DNA of 64,000 nt from an uncultured bacterium (lineage in GTDB: Bacteria; Bacillota; Clostridia; UBA1381), in NCBI GenBank assembly GCA_905215805.1, contig CAJMRL010000002.1, positions 62,001-126,000 of the forward strand, given 5' to 3'. Shown piece by piece: positions 18,372 through 27,595 of the stretch. The stretch's first letter is position 1, and the number at the start of each line of letters is the position of its first letter. The notes below the pieces were generated by a model. That model saw only the letters and a list, made by a program, of their open reading frames with translations. It did not search any database and was not told the DNA's origin. The translations under genes and the position numbers were made by a program.

Positions 18372-20351
18372 ATGGCTAATGAACGAACATATGCGCAAAT
18401 CAGTGATTTCCAGACATATTTGTTCAATTCAGGTGATAATTATCGTTCATATGAGATTTTCGGAACTCATAGGCTTACTATTGATGGAAAGAAAGGATGG
18501 CGTTTTGCCGTATGGGCGCCGAACGCATTGAGCGTATGTGTTTCGGGAGATTTCAATAATTGGGCACAGGATCAGTATCAGCTTGAAAAAATAGGAACGA
18601 CAGGAATATGGTATGGCTTTTTTACTGATATTCCGGAGGGTTCTCTTTATAAATATGCAATAAAAGCAGAAGATGGAGAGATATATATGAGAGCGGATCC
18701 GTATTCAGTATATTGTGAACTGCGTCCGGGTACTGCTTCGGTAGTCAGAGAGCTGAAATCTTTTAAATGGGCAGATAAGAATTGGATGAAGAAACGCGCA
18801 AAAAGAGATAGTATACATTCACCAATGAATATTTATGAGGTTCATGCCGGTTCTTGGAAGATACATGAAGATGGTTCATTTTATAATTATGAAGAGCTTG
18901 CGGATGAGCTTGTTCCTTATATGACGGATATGGGGTATACACATATTGAGCTTATGCCGCTTACAGAGTATCCTTATGACGGTTCATGGGGATATCAGGT
19001 AACAGGGTATTTTGCTGCTACGTCCAGATACGGAACTCCGGAGCAGCTCAAATATTTTATTAATAAATGCCATAAAGCAGGAATATGTGTGATTATGGAC
19101 TGGGTACCGGCACATTTTCCGCGTGACGCCCACGGCTTGAGGATGTTTGACGGAACTCCATGCTATGAATATGCGGATCCAAGAATGGGTGAGCATAAGG
19201 ATTGGGGAACTATGGTTTTTGATTATGAAAAAACAGAGGTTATTTCTTTCCTTACATCATCGGCATATTTTTGGGCGAGCGAGTATCATATAGACGGGCT
19301 TAGAGTTGATGCGGTTTCTTCGATGCTTTACAGAGACTATTCTCGTAATGACGGCGAATGGGTAGCAAATAAGTATGGCGGAAATGGAAATCTTGAAGCA
19401 GTCGAGCTGTTTAAAAGGCTTAATACACTTATGAATGGTGAGTTCCCCGGATTTTTAATGATTGCGGAGGAAAGCACAGCGTGGCCTTTGGTCACTGCTC
19501 CGCCCGAGAATGATGGTTTAGGATTTAATTTTAAATGGAATATGGGTTGGATGAATGATACGCTGCGATATGTAAGCATGGATCCGTATTTTAGGAAGGA
19601 TAATCATAATCTTCTTACTTTTATGATGATGTATGCTTATTCAGAGAATTTTATTCTGCCGTTATCACATGACGAGGTAGTACATGGAAAGCACTCGCTT
19701 ATAGATAAGATGTACGGAACATATGAGGAAAAGTTTGATGCGTACAAAGCATTTTTGGGATATTTTATGACAATGCCCGGAAAAAAGCTTATGTTTATGG
19801 GCGGTGAAATAGGTCAGTTCCTTGAATGGAGATATGATGATCAGCTTGAATGGAATTTGATGGATAATGAAAAACATAAAAAGCTTAATAGATTTGTGAA
19901 AGAATTAAATCATTTTTATATAGATAACGCAGCCTTATGGGAATATGAAGATTCATGGGATGGATTCAAATGGATAAATGATTCGGATAATGAAAACTCT
20001 GTATTTACTTATATAAGACGAGGAAAGAATAAGGATGATTACGTTTATGTTATTGTAAACTTTACTCCTGTTGACAGACCTGTTTATAAGATAGGAGTTC
20101 CGGAAGCGGGCAGTTATGAAGTAGTAATGCATTCTAATTCTACCAAGTACGGAGGATCAAGACTCATAGGCAAAAAATCATTTAGAGCAAAACGTGAGCA
20201 GTATTCGGATATGGCCTATACATTGAAAGTTTTTGCGGATGCAAATTCTGTCATGCTTCTTAAAAAGAAGAAAACAGACGTACAAAAGAACGATGCAAAG
20301 AAAAATACTGTTTCAAAAACAACTGCTAAAAAGCAGATAAATAATAAATAA
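18372..20351 (+). CDS. glgB: 1,4-alpha-glucan branching enzyme
   Basis: Makes alpha-1,6 branches in glycogen. 659 residues. N-terminal CBM48-like domain (WAPNALSVCVSGDFNNW), GH13 barrel with EVHAGSWK, LMPLTEYPYDGSWGYQ, nucleophile D313 (GLRVDAVSSM), acid E366 (IAEEST), and LSHDEVVHGK. The last ~30 residues are a Lys-rich, low-complexity tail (from about residue 631) beyond the usual C-terminal beta domain. First gene of the glycogen operon, under its own promoter, 28 bases before glgC. Confidence 0.97.
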   Translation: MANERTYAQISDFQTYLFNSGDNYRSYEIFGTHRLTIDGKKGWRFAVWAPNALSVCVSGDFNNWAQDQYQLEKIGTTGIWYGFFTDIPEGSLYKYAIKAEDGEIYMRADPYSVYCELRPGTASVVRELKSFKWADKNWMKKRAKRDSIHSPMNIYEVHAGSWKIHEDGSFYNYEELADELVPYMTDMGYTHIELMPLTEYPYDGSWGYQVTGYFAATSRYGTPEQLKYFINKCHKAGICVIMDWVPAHFPRDAHGLRMFDGTPCYEYADPRMGEHKDWGTMVFDYEKTEVISFLTSSAYFWASEYHIDGLRVDAVSSMLYRDYSRNDGEWVANKYGGNGNLEAVELFKRLNTLMNGEFPGFLMIAEESTAWPLVTAPPENDGLGFNFKWNMGWMNDTLRYVSMDPYFRKDNHNLLTFMMMYAYSENFILPLSHDEVVHGKHSLIDKMYGTYEEKFDAYKAFLGYFMTMPGKKLMFMGGEIGQFLEWRYDDQLEWNLMDNEKHKKLNRFVKELNHFYIDNAALWEYEDSWDGFKWINDSDNENSVFTYIRRGKNKDDYVYVIVNFTPVDRPVYKIGVPEAGSYEVVMHSNSTKYGGSRLIGKKSFRAKREQYSDMAYTLKVFADANSVMLLKKKKTDVQKNDAKKNTVSKTTAKKQINNK

Positions 20352-20379
20352 TGTAAATAAATCATAGGAGGATGATATT

Positions 20380-21585
20380 ATGGTATCAAAAGATTGCGTA
20401 GCAATGATACTTGCAGGAGGACAAGGTTCAAGACTGGGCGCTCTTACAAAAAATGTCGCTAAACCGGCAGTTCCTTTTGGCGGCAAATATAGAATTATAG
20501 ATTTTCCGCTGTCTAATTGTGTTCATTCGGGAATAGATACTGTTGGAGTACTTACACAGTATCAGCCGCTTGAGCTTAATACGTACATAGGAAACGGAAA
20601 TCCATGGGATCTTGACCGTTCGCATGGCGGAGCATATGTTTTGCCGCCTTATCAAAGTGCGCAGGCGGGCGAATGGTATAAAGGCACAGCTAATGCGATA
20701 TATCAGAATATAGGCTTTCTTGAAGGATTTAATCCTAAGAATGTATTGATTCTTTCAGGAGACCATATATATAAAATGCACTATGGTGAGATGCTTAAGG
20801 CTCATAAGGAGTCCGGAGCGGCTGCAACTATCGCTGTTATGCCAGTTCCGTGGGAGGAAGCGAGCCGTTTTGGTATCATGAATACTGATCCGGAAACAGG
20901 CAAGATAATAGAATTTGCTGAAAAGCCGGCGGAGCCTAAGAGTAATCTTGCATCGATGGGAATCTATATATTTAATTATGAAGCCCTAAAGAAATATCTT
21001 ACAGATGATGAGAGAGATCCTGAGTCTGACAATGACTTTGGAAAGAACATCATTCCTAAGATGCTTGAAAACGGTGAAAAGATGATGAGTTATCGTTTTG
21101 AAGGCTATTGGAAGGATGTTGGAACAATTCAGAGTCTTTGGGAGGCAAATATGGACCTTATAGATAATCCTCCTAAGTTCAATATAAATGATAGAAAATG
21201 GATTATCTACTCGAGAAACTTTGCTCTTTCACCGCACTATGTAGGCAAAAAGGCTAAAATTACAAATTCAACGGTAACAGAAGGCTGCAATATTGATGGA
21301 GAAATCAATCATTCTGTTATTTTTGGTGGAGTTGAAGTCGGAGAAGGTGCAAAGATCACTGACTCGGTTGTTATGCCCGGAGCTGTAATCGGAAAGAACG
21401 TAGTAATAGAAAAGGCAGTTATAGGCAACGATGCAATTATAAAGGACGGCTCGAAGATCGGAGTTAGCGAAGCTCAGGGCGAAAACAAGTATGCTTCAAA
21501 GTATTGCACGCATGGTATCGTATTGATTGAAGGCGGAGCAGAGGTCGACGGAGATATTCCGAAAAACAGTATGGTAGAGGCATAA
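20380..21585 (+). CDS. glgC: Glucose-1-phosphate adenylyltransferase, catalytic subunit
   Basis: Makes ADP-glucose, the committed step of glycogen synthesis. 401 residues. N-terminal nucleotidyltransferase motif [37 protein letters not shown], and [12 protein letters not shown]-terminal left-handed beta-helix hexapeptides (e.g. [21 protein letters not shown]). AGGAGG ribosome site. Forms the usual Firmicutes pair with GlgD, encoded next. Confidence 0.97.
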   Translation: MVSKDCVAMILAGGQGSRLGALTKNVAKPAVPFGGKYRIIDFPLSNCVHSGIDTVGVLTQYQPLELNTYIGNGNPWDLDRSHGGAYVLPPYQSAQAGEWYKGTANAIYQNIGFLEGFNPKNVLILSGDHIYKMHYGEMLKAHKESGAAATIAVMPVPWEEASRFGIMNTDPETGKIIEFAEKPAEPKSNLASMGIYIFNYEALKKYLTDDERDPESDNDFGKNIIPKMLENGEKMMSYRFEGYWKDVGTIQSLWEANMDLIDNPPKFNINDRKWIIYSRNFALSPHYVGKKAKITNSTVTEGCNIDGEINHSVIFGGVEVGEGAKITDSVVMPGAVIGKNVVIEKAVIGNDAIIKDGSKIGVSEAQGENKYASKYCTHGIVLIEGGAEVDGDIPKNSMVEA

Positions 21586-21607
21586 GGAAAAAAGGAGGAT
21601 TATAATA

Positions 21608-22726
21608 ATGAGAAGAGATACAATGGGTATTATCTTAACAAGCAATGATAAAATTCATCCGCTTACAGAAATAAGAGCAAACAGTGCTCTTCCGGTGGCG
21701 GGAAGATATAGAATAATTGACTTTGTACTTTCAAATATGGCGAATGCCGGTATTACCAATATTGGTGTTGCAACCGAGTCTAACTATTCATCGCTTATGG
21801 ATCATATTAAATCCGGTAAGCCGTGGGATTTGGACAGAAAGAACGGAGGACTTAATATATTGCCGCCGTCGCTGGAGCAGATGAATCAGGGTACCATCAG
21901 AGGCAATATCGATATGCTTGCAGGTATACGTGATTTTATTCACAGAAGCGGACAGACATATGTTGTTTTGAGTCTTGGAAATCATGTGTATAATATGGAT
22001 CTTTCAGCAGTTGTCGATGCACATATAGAAAAACAGGCAGATATAACAGTTGTTTATAAGGATTTCACAGGACTTGAGGAATCTGAGCTTTCAAGATATA
22101 CTCTTCTTGATTTAAATGAAGACGGAAGAATTACTGATATAGAGGTTCAGCCGTATTATCCAAAAACCACGTTAGGTTCGATGGACATTTATGTAATGGA
22201 TAAGGCTTTGCTGGAATCCATTATTGATGAATGCAGCGCAAGAGGAGACAGAGATCTGGTTAAGGATGCGCTCGTAAAGAAAATGGGCGGCATGAGATTG
22301 TTCGGTTATGAGCATAAAGGATACTGCTATAAGATAGATAATATGAGATCATATTACAGAAATAATATGGATTTCCTTAAGGCTGATATAAGAAAAGAAC
22401 TCTTTGATCCTGAAAGACCGATATATACAAAAACAAAAGATCAAAGTCCTACGAAATACGGAGATGAGGCTGTAGCTCAAAACTGCTTTATCTCTGACGG
22501 TTGCGTAATTGAGGGTACGGTAATAAATTGTATCCTTTCAAGAGGAGTAAAGGTCGCTAAGGGAGCGGTAGTTAAAAACTCGATAATTATGCAGGACAGT
22601 GTTATAGAAGAGGATGTAGAGCTTGACTGCGTTGTATTTGATAAAGAAGTACATATAACCAGAGGAAGAAAGCTTATAGGTCAGGAAATAGCGCCGCTGG
22701 CTATAGAAAAGGGAACAAAGATATAA
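21608..22726 (+). CDS. glgD: GlgD regulatory subunit of glucose-1-phosphate adenylyltransferase
   Basis: 372 residues, homologous to GlgC but with a degenerate active site: the LAGGxGxRL loop is replaced by LTSNDKIHPLTEIRANSALPVAG. C-terminal hexapeptide repeats remain. In Firmicutes, GlgD is known to raise the activity of GlgC in a mixed tetramer. AAAGGAGG ribosome site, 22 bases after glgC. Confidence 0.95.
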   Translation: MRRDTMGIILTSNDKIHPLTEIRANSALPVAGRYRIIDFVLSNMANAGITNIGVATESNYSSLMDHIKSGKPWDLDRKNGGLNILPPSLEQMNQGTIRGNIDMLAGIRDFIHRSGQTYVVLSLGNHVYNMDLSAVVDAHIEKQADITVVYKDFTGLEESELSRYTLLDLNEDGRITDIEVQPYYPKTTLGSMDIYVMDKALLESIIDECSARGDRDLVKDALVKKMGGMRLFGYEHKGYCYKIDNMRSYYRNNMDFLKADIRKELFDPERPIYTKTKDQSPTKYGDEAVAQNCFISDGCVIEGTVINCILSRGVKVAKGAVVKNSIIMQDSVIEEDVELDCVVFDKEVHITRGRKLIGQEIAPLAIEKGTKI

Positions 22727-22739
22727 GTTTATAATACGA

Positions 22740-22766
22740 AAGGCGGAGACTGTTTTGACAGCCCCC
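22740..22766 (+). terminator. Hairpin after glgD
   Basis: GGCGG..CTGT / ACAG..CCGCC hairpin just after the stop, without a T run; perhaps an RNA-stabilising hairpin at the 3' end of glgBCD. Confidence 0.45.
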
Positions 22767-22880
22767 GCCATGGTGTTATATTTGTAAAATATAGTCTTAG
22801 AATTTGTAGTAAATAGTTTATGACACGGCATTGTTTTATACGTGAAAATATAGCGAAACAAACAGTTTTTTATATTTTAT

Positions 22881-22909
22881 TTGACAAATTATAAAAATTA
22901 TAGTATAGT
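22881..22909 (+). promoter_or_regulatory. Sigma-A promoter of glgA
   Basis: TTGACA (22881-22886), 17-base spacer, TATAGT (22904-22909); glgA can therefore be transcribed separately from glgBCD. Confidence 0.78.
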
Positions 22910-22954
22910 ATATTCGAGTAATTAAAATGCCGTTTTCAGGAAGGGAGATTATAT

Positions 22955-24874
22955 ATGAAAGTTTTATTTGCAAGCTCTGAGGTTGCTCCGTTTGTAAAGA
23001 CAGGCGGTCTTGGAGATGTTGTAGGCTCGCTTCCCGCTGTGCTCCGAGAAAAGGGAGTAGACGCGAGAGTAATTCTGCCTTTGTATAAGTGCATAAGCGA
23101 TGAGTACAAGAGTAAGATGCGTTATCTTAATCATATATACATTGACATGGCATGGCGCAAGCAGTATGCGGGTGTTTTTGAGCTGGAATATAACGGTTGT
23201 ATTTTCTATTTTGTTGATAATGAATTTTATTTTGGCGGTGACAAGCCATATGATTATATTCATTTGGATTGTGAGAAGTTTATTTTCTTCTCTAAGGCTG
23301 CGTTATCGCTGCTTCCTACTTTGGATTTTAGACCGGATGTCATCAATTGTAATGACTGGCAGACTGGACCGATACCGGTATTTCTTGACACATTTCAGGA
23401 TAATCCATTTTATCGCGGAATAAAGACGGTTATGACAATTCATAATCTGAAATTCCAAGGAAGATGGGATTTCAAGGGCATTAAGGATGCAATGGGAATA
23501 AGCGATTATTACTTTACTCCGGATAAGCTTGAGTATTATAAGGATGCAAACCTGCTCAAGGGAGGATTAGTATATGCAAATAAGATTACGACGGTTTCGG
23601 ATACGTATGCCGGTGAAATCCAGACTCCTGAATACGGAGAAGGGTTGGATAAGCTTCTTAATGCAAGAAGAAACGATGTTATGGGAATAGTAAATGGTAT
23701 TTCATATACAGAATGGAATCCGGAAACTGATCCTATGATTTATGAAAATTATAATGCATCAAATGTACACGAAAGAAAGATTGTAAATAAAACAAGACTT
23801 CAGCAGGATTTGGGATTGCCGGTAGATCCAAATAAGATGATGATAGGAATAGTATCCCGTCTTACTGATCAAAAAGGCTTTGACTTGGTGGCATATAAGA
23901 TGGAGGATCTTTGTAACGGTGGAGCACAGGTAGTAGTGCTTGGAACCGGTGACGAGAAGTATGAAAACCTCTTTAGACACTATGCTTGGAAATATCCGGA
24001 CAGATTTTCTGCCCAGATTTATTTCTCTAATGAAATGTCGCATAAGATTTATGCAGCTGCTGATACTTTCCTTATGCCGTCAAGATTTGAACCTTGCGGT
24101 CTATCACAGCTTATAAGTTTGAGATACGGAACTCTCCCGATTGTTCGTGAAACCGGCGGATTAAAGGATACAGTTGCTCCTTATAATGAGTATACCGGAG
24201 AAGGAAACGGTTTTTCTTTTGCGCATTATAACGCAGATGAAATGCTAAAGATTATATGGTATTCCATGGATATATATTATAATAGACGCGATCAGTGGAA
24301 TCATATTATAGACAATGCTATGGCGGCCGATTTTTCATGGAATGTTTCAGCGGATAAATATATAAGAATGTACCAGGAGTTAACCGGTATATATGATTTA
24401 CCCGAAAAAAAAGCTGAGGCTCCAAAGGCGGATGCGGTAAAAGAGGACGATTTCATAGAAAGTATAAAAGAAGATTATGAAAGGTCAAATGACGCAGTTG
24501 CACATGCAGCCGAGGAGCCTAAGATAGTGCATGTGGTAAATCCTTTTGGAGAAGACGAAACTGAAGAAGCTGTACAGGAAGAAGTAAAGGAAACTCCGGT
24601 CACTAAGAAATCGACATCGAATGAAGAAAAGCCGGCTCCAAAAAGAAGGGGCAGAAAACCGAAGGCAGAAACTGCAAAAGAAGAAGCCGCGGAAAAGGCT
24701 GAAGTTAAAACAGAGGATAAAGCTCCCGCTACGGCAGCGCCTAAAAAGAGAGGGAGAAAACCGAAAGCTCAGACGGCTCAGGCAGAACAGAAGCCGAAAA
24801 CAACGGCAAAAAAGACAACAGCACGTAAGACAACGGCTGCAAAGACATCAACAAAGACGTCTGAAAAGAATTGA
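22955..24874 (+). CDS. glgA: Glycogen synthase (ADP-glucose) with a long AT-hook-like tail
   Basis: GT5 enzyme that extends alpha-1,4 glucan from ADP-glucose. The catalytic part (residues 1 to ~485) is complete: ADP-glucose loop KTGGLGDVVGSLP, NDWQTGP, HNLKFQG, SRLTDQKGFDL and SRFEPCGLSQL. Bacterial GlgA is usually ~480 residues; here a ~150-residue tail follows. It is first acidic (~490-550), then Lys/Ala-rich with two AT-hook-like motifs, PKRRGRKPK (562-570) and PKKRGRKPK (596-604), and ends in a K/T/A-rich stretch. Such a tail could bind nucleic acid or polyanions. The frame is continuous, so this is not a frameshift. Confidence 0.95.
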   Translation: MKVLFASSEVAPFVKTGGLGDVVGSLPAVLREKGVDARVILPLYKCISDEYKSKMRYLNHIYIDMAWRKQYAGVFELEYNGCIFYFVDNEFYFGGDKPYDYIHLDCEKFIFFSKAALSLLPTLDFRPDVINCNDWQTGPIPVFLDTFQDNPFYRGIKTVMTIHNLKFQGRWDFKGIKDAMGISDYYFTPDKLEYYKDANLLKGGLVYANKITTVSDTYAGEIQTPEYGEGLDKLLNARRNDVMGIVNGISYTEWNPETDPMIYENYNASNVHERKIVNKTRLQQDLGLPVDPNKMMIGIVSRLTDQKGFDLVAYKMEDLCNGGAQVVVLGTGDEKYENLFRHYAWKYPDRFSAQIYFSNEMSHKIYAAADTFLMPSRFEPCGLSQLISLRYGTLPIVRETGGLKDTVAPYNEYTGEGNGFSFAHYNADEMLKIIWYSMDIYYNRRDQWNHIIDNAMAADFSWNVSADKYIRMYQELTGIYDLPEKKAEAPKADAVKEDDFIESIKEDYERSNDAVAHAAEEPKIVHVVNPFGEDETEEAVQEEVKETPVTKKSTSNEEKPAPKRRGRKPKAETAKEEAAEKAEVKTEDKAPATAAPKKRGRKPKAQTAQAEQKPKTTAKKTTARKTTAAKTSTKTSEKN

Positions 24875-24901
24875 AGAAAAATAAAGGGGATGTAGATAGT
24901 A

Positions 24902-27388
24902 ATGGCAGAAACAAAGAAGACTGTGGCATCGGTAAAGACTTATAAACTAACTGCCGATGAAGAAGCATTGAAGCAGGAGATCATAGGCAAAGTAGGCAGA
25001 CATTTCGGAAAAGTTATGGAAGAGGCTACGCCTCATATGATTTATGCTGCATGTGCTTTGACAGTACGTGATCAGATCATGGAGAAATGGGCAGTATCAC
25101 ATAAAGAGGTTAAAGAAGAGGGTTCAAAGAAGCTTTATTATCTTTCATTTGAATTCCTTATGGGAAGACTTTTGTGTACAAACATTCTTAACCTCATGCA
25201 GACAGAGAGATATGAGCATGTATTGGCGGATTTGGGATATAAGCTTTCAGATATTGCAGAAATGGAAAATGATGCCGGTCTTGGAAACGGTGGACTGGGA
25301 AGACTTGCAGCTTGCTTTATTGATTCGCTTACAACTATGGATTTGCCTGCTTATGGCTGTACGATTCGTTATGAGGATGGACTTTTCAGACAGAAGATCG
25401 TTGACGGCTATCAGACAGAGCTTCCTGATGAGTGGCTGGAAAAAGGCAATACATGGGAAATTTCAAGACCGGATGAGGCTGTTGAGGTTAAATTCGGAGG
25501 AGATATAGAAACATATTGGGATAACGGAAGAATGGTTATTAATTACAGAAATGCAGATACTATTCTTGCTATGCCATATGATGTACCGCTTGTAGGTTAT
25601 GACTCAAAAATTATAAACAAGCTCAGACTTTGGGGCGCATCGGTTCCGATGGATATAAATATGAATTATTTCCAGAACGATACATTTGATAAGCTTATGC
25701 GCAACAAGTCGCTTGCAAAGCAGATTTCCGGTATACTTTATCCGGACGACACTACGGATGATGGTAAGAGACTCAGATTAAGACAGCAGTATTTCCTTGT
25801 ATCTGCTACATTGCAATGGATCTTAAAGGAATTTGAGCATAGAAACGGAACTGATTGGGCAAAGCTTCCGGATCAGATTGTTATTCATATCAATGATACG
25901 CACCCGACTCTCGCAATTCCGGAAATGATGAGACTGCTTATGGATGAGAAAGGTCTTGGATGGGATGAATCATGGGAGATCGTAACTCATGTATTCGCTT
26001 ATACAAATCATACTGTAATGAGCGAGGCTTTGGAAAAATGGAATGTGGATATGTTCCGTTCAATAGTTCCGAGAATATATCAAATTGTAGAAGAAATAAA
26101 CAGACGTCTTATGGAACGTCTTGAGGCATTTTATCCGGGAGATAAAGGTAAGCATGACTGGATGGCTGTTATAGCAAACGGACAGGTAAATATGGCTAAT
26201 CTTTGTCTTGCAAGCTGCTTTGCAATAAACGGTGTATCGCAGCTTCATACTGATATTCTCAAGAAAGATATATTTAGAGATTATTATATGATGGATAAGT
26301 CTCGTTTCCATGCTATCACAAATGGTATAACATTCAGAAGATGGATTGCTAATTGTAATCCTGAGCTTACAGCGCTTATTGATTCAAAGATAGGTAAGGG
26401 CTGGTTAAAGGATGCAGATAAGCTTAAAGAACTTGCAGTATATGCTGATGATAAAGATTTCCAGAAGAAGTTCTATGATATAAAGAGAAAGAATAAAGTA
26501 GCTCTTGCAGAATATATTAAGGAACACAACGGTATTGAGGTTGATCCGGATTCGATTTTCGATGTTCAGTGTAAGAGATTGCATGAGTATAAGCGTCAGA
26601 TGATGAATATACTGCACATTATCGCGGAGTATAACAGAATTTTGGAGGATCCTAATTACGATTATTATCCGAAAACATATATCTTTGGAGCAAAGGCTGC
26701 CCCAGGTTATAAAAGAGCAAAGCTGATCATCAAGCTTATCAACTCTGTGGGAGACATGATCAATAACGACCCAAGAATAAATAATAAAATAAAGGTTGTA
26801 TTTATAGAGAATTACGGCGTGTCAATAGCAGAGAAGATCGTTATAGCAGCTGATGTATCGGAACAGATTTCAACTGCCGGAAAGGAAGCTTCCGGAACCG
26901 GAAATATGAAGTTTATGCTTAACGGTGCTGTCACAATAGGAACTCTCGATGGTGCTAACGTAGAGATGAAAGAGCAGGTAGGCGATGATAATATTTATAT
27001 CTTCGGTCTTGAAGCGGATGAAGTAGAGGCACGCTTGAAATATGCCGGAAATGATGAGGTAAAGACGATTTATTCGCAGAATAGAGTGTTAAGACATGCG
27101 CTTGAACAGTTGATTGACGGTTCTATTGTTCCGGGAAATACTACTATATTCCAGGATTTGTATCAGACGCTTTTGTTCGGCGATTACGGCTACCCTGATA
27201 CCTATATGGTAATCAGAGACTTTGAGGCGTACATGCAGACACATGAGAAGATTTCAAAGGACTATCAGGATAGAGAGAAATGGCTTAAGATGTCCATTAT
27301 GAACACAGCAATGTCCGGATTCTTCTCGAGTGACAGAACTATCGGAGAATACAACGATCAGATCTGGCATCTCACCCCTATTAAATAA
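24902..27388 (+). CDS. glgP: Glycogen/starch phosphorylase
   Basis: GT35 enzyme that releases glucose-1-phosphate from glycogen chain ends using phosphate and PLP. 828 residues, full length. Visible: SFEFLMGR, NDAGLGNGGLGRLAACF, HINDTHPTLAIPEM, RLHEYKRQ, and the PLP-binding Lys670 in GTGNMKFMLNGA. It follows glgA by 27 bases and is expected on the same transcript. No N-terminal allosteric extension of the eukaryotic kind. Confidence 0.97.
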   Translation: MAETKKTVASVKTYKLTADEEALKQEIIGKVGRHFGKVMEEATPHMIYAACALTVRDQIMEKWAVSHKEVKEEGSKKLYYLSFEFLMGRLLCTNILNLMQTERYEHVLADLGYKLSDIAEMENDAGLGNGGLGRLAACFIDSLTTMDLPAYGCTIRYEDGLFRQKIVDGYQTELPDEWLEKGNTWEISRPDEAVEVKFGGDIETYWDNGRMVINYRNADTILAMPYDVPLVGYDSKIINKLRLWGASVPMDINMNYFQNDTFDKLMRNKSLAKQISGILYPDDTTDDGKRLRLRQQYFLVSATLQWILKEFEHRNGTDWAKLPDQIVIHINDTHPTLAIPEMMRLLMDEKGLGWDESWEIVTHVFAYTNHTVMSEALEKWNVDMFRSIVPRIYQIVEEINRRLMERLEAFYPGDKGKHDWMAVIANGQVNMANLCLASCFAINGVSQLHTDILKKDIFRDYYMMDKSRFHAITNGITFRRWIANCNPELTALIDSKIGKGWLKDADKLKELAVYADDKDFQKKFYDIKRKNKVALAEYIKEHNGIEVDPDSIFDVQCKRLHEYKRQMMNILHIIAEYNRILEDPNYDYYPKTYIFGAKAAPGYKRAKLIIKLINSVGDMINNDPRINNKIKVVFIENYGVSIAEKIVIAADVSEQISTAGKEASGTGNMKFMLNGAVTIGTLDGANVEMKEQVGDDNIYIFGLEADEVEARLKYAGNDEVKTIYSQNRVLRHALEQLIDGSIVPGNTTIFQDLYQTLLFGDYGYPDTYMVIRDFEAYMQTHEKISKDYQDREKWLKMSIMNTAMSGFFSSDRTIGEYNDQIWHLTPIK

Positions 27389-27437
27389 TAGATTGTATTC
27401 AGAGCTTTTATGAACGTAAAATTTTAAAGCCTTCAAA

Positions 27438-27551
27438 ACCTCTCTTGCCAAAGGAGGTATGGAATTCAGCAGCGCATTCTGCGCTTTGATTCCTGCGCGT
27501 ATTGTTTTTTTAGCGGATGCGCGGCTCCTTTGACAGGAGGGTTTTTCGAGT
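27438..27551 (+). promoter_or_regulatory. Attenuator-like structured leader before the GH13 gene
   Basis: Segments that can pair in competing ways: CAAAGGAG (27449-27456) with CTCCTTTG (27525-27532), enclosing two hairpins (GGAAT/ATTCC arm around AGCGCA-ttc-TGCGCT, and GCGCGT/ATGCGC). The same CTCCT can instead form CTCCT-ttgac-AGGAG (27525-27539) followed by GGTTTTT, a terminator. ACCTC (27438-27442) can also capture GAGGT (27454-27458). This is the layout of an attenuator or riboswitch; no known family was recognised. Confidence 0.55.
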
Positions 27552-27595
27552 TTTTTATAATAATAAAGAATTTAAGAAGGCATTGGAGGAATATA

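Noticed and set aside
24621..24884. Arg/Lys-rich ORF in another frame at the glgA 3' end, suggesting a frameshift origin of the tail
   Set aside because: The glgA frame stays open, has normal codon use and stops just before the glgP ribosome site; the alternative frame is a by-product of the repeated Lys codons.
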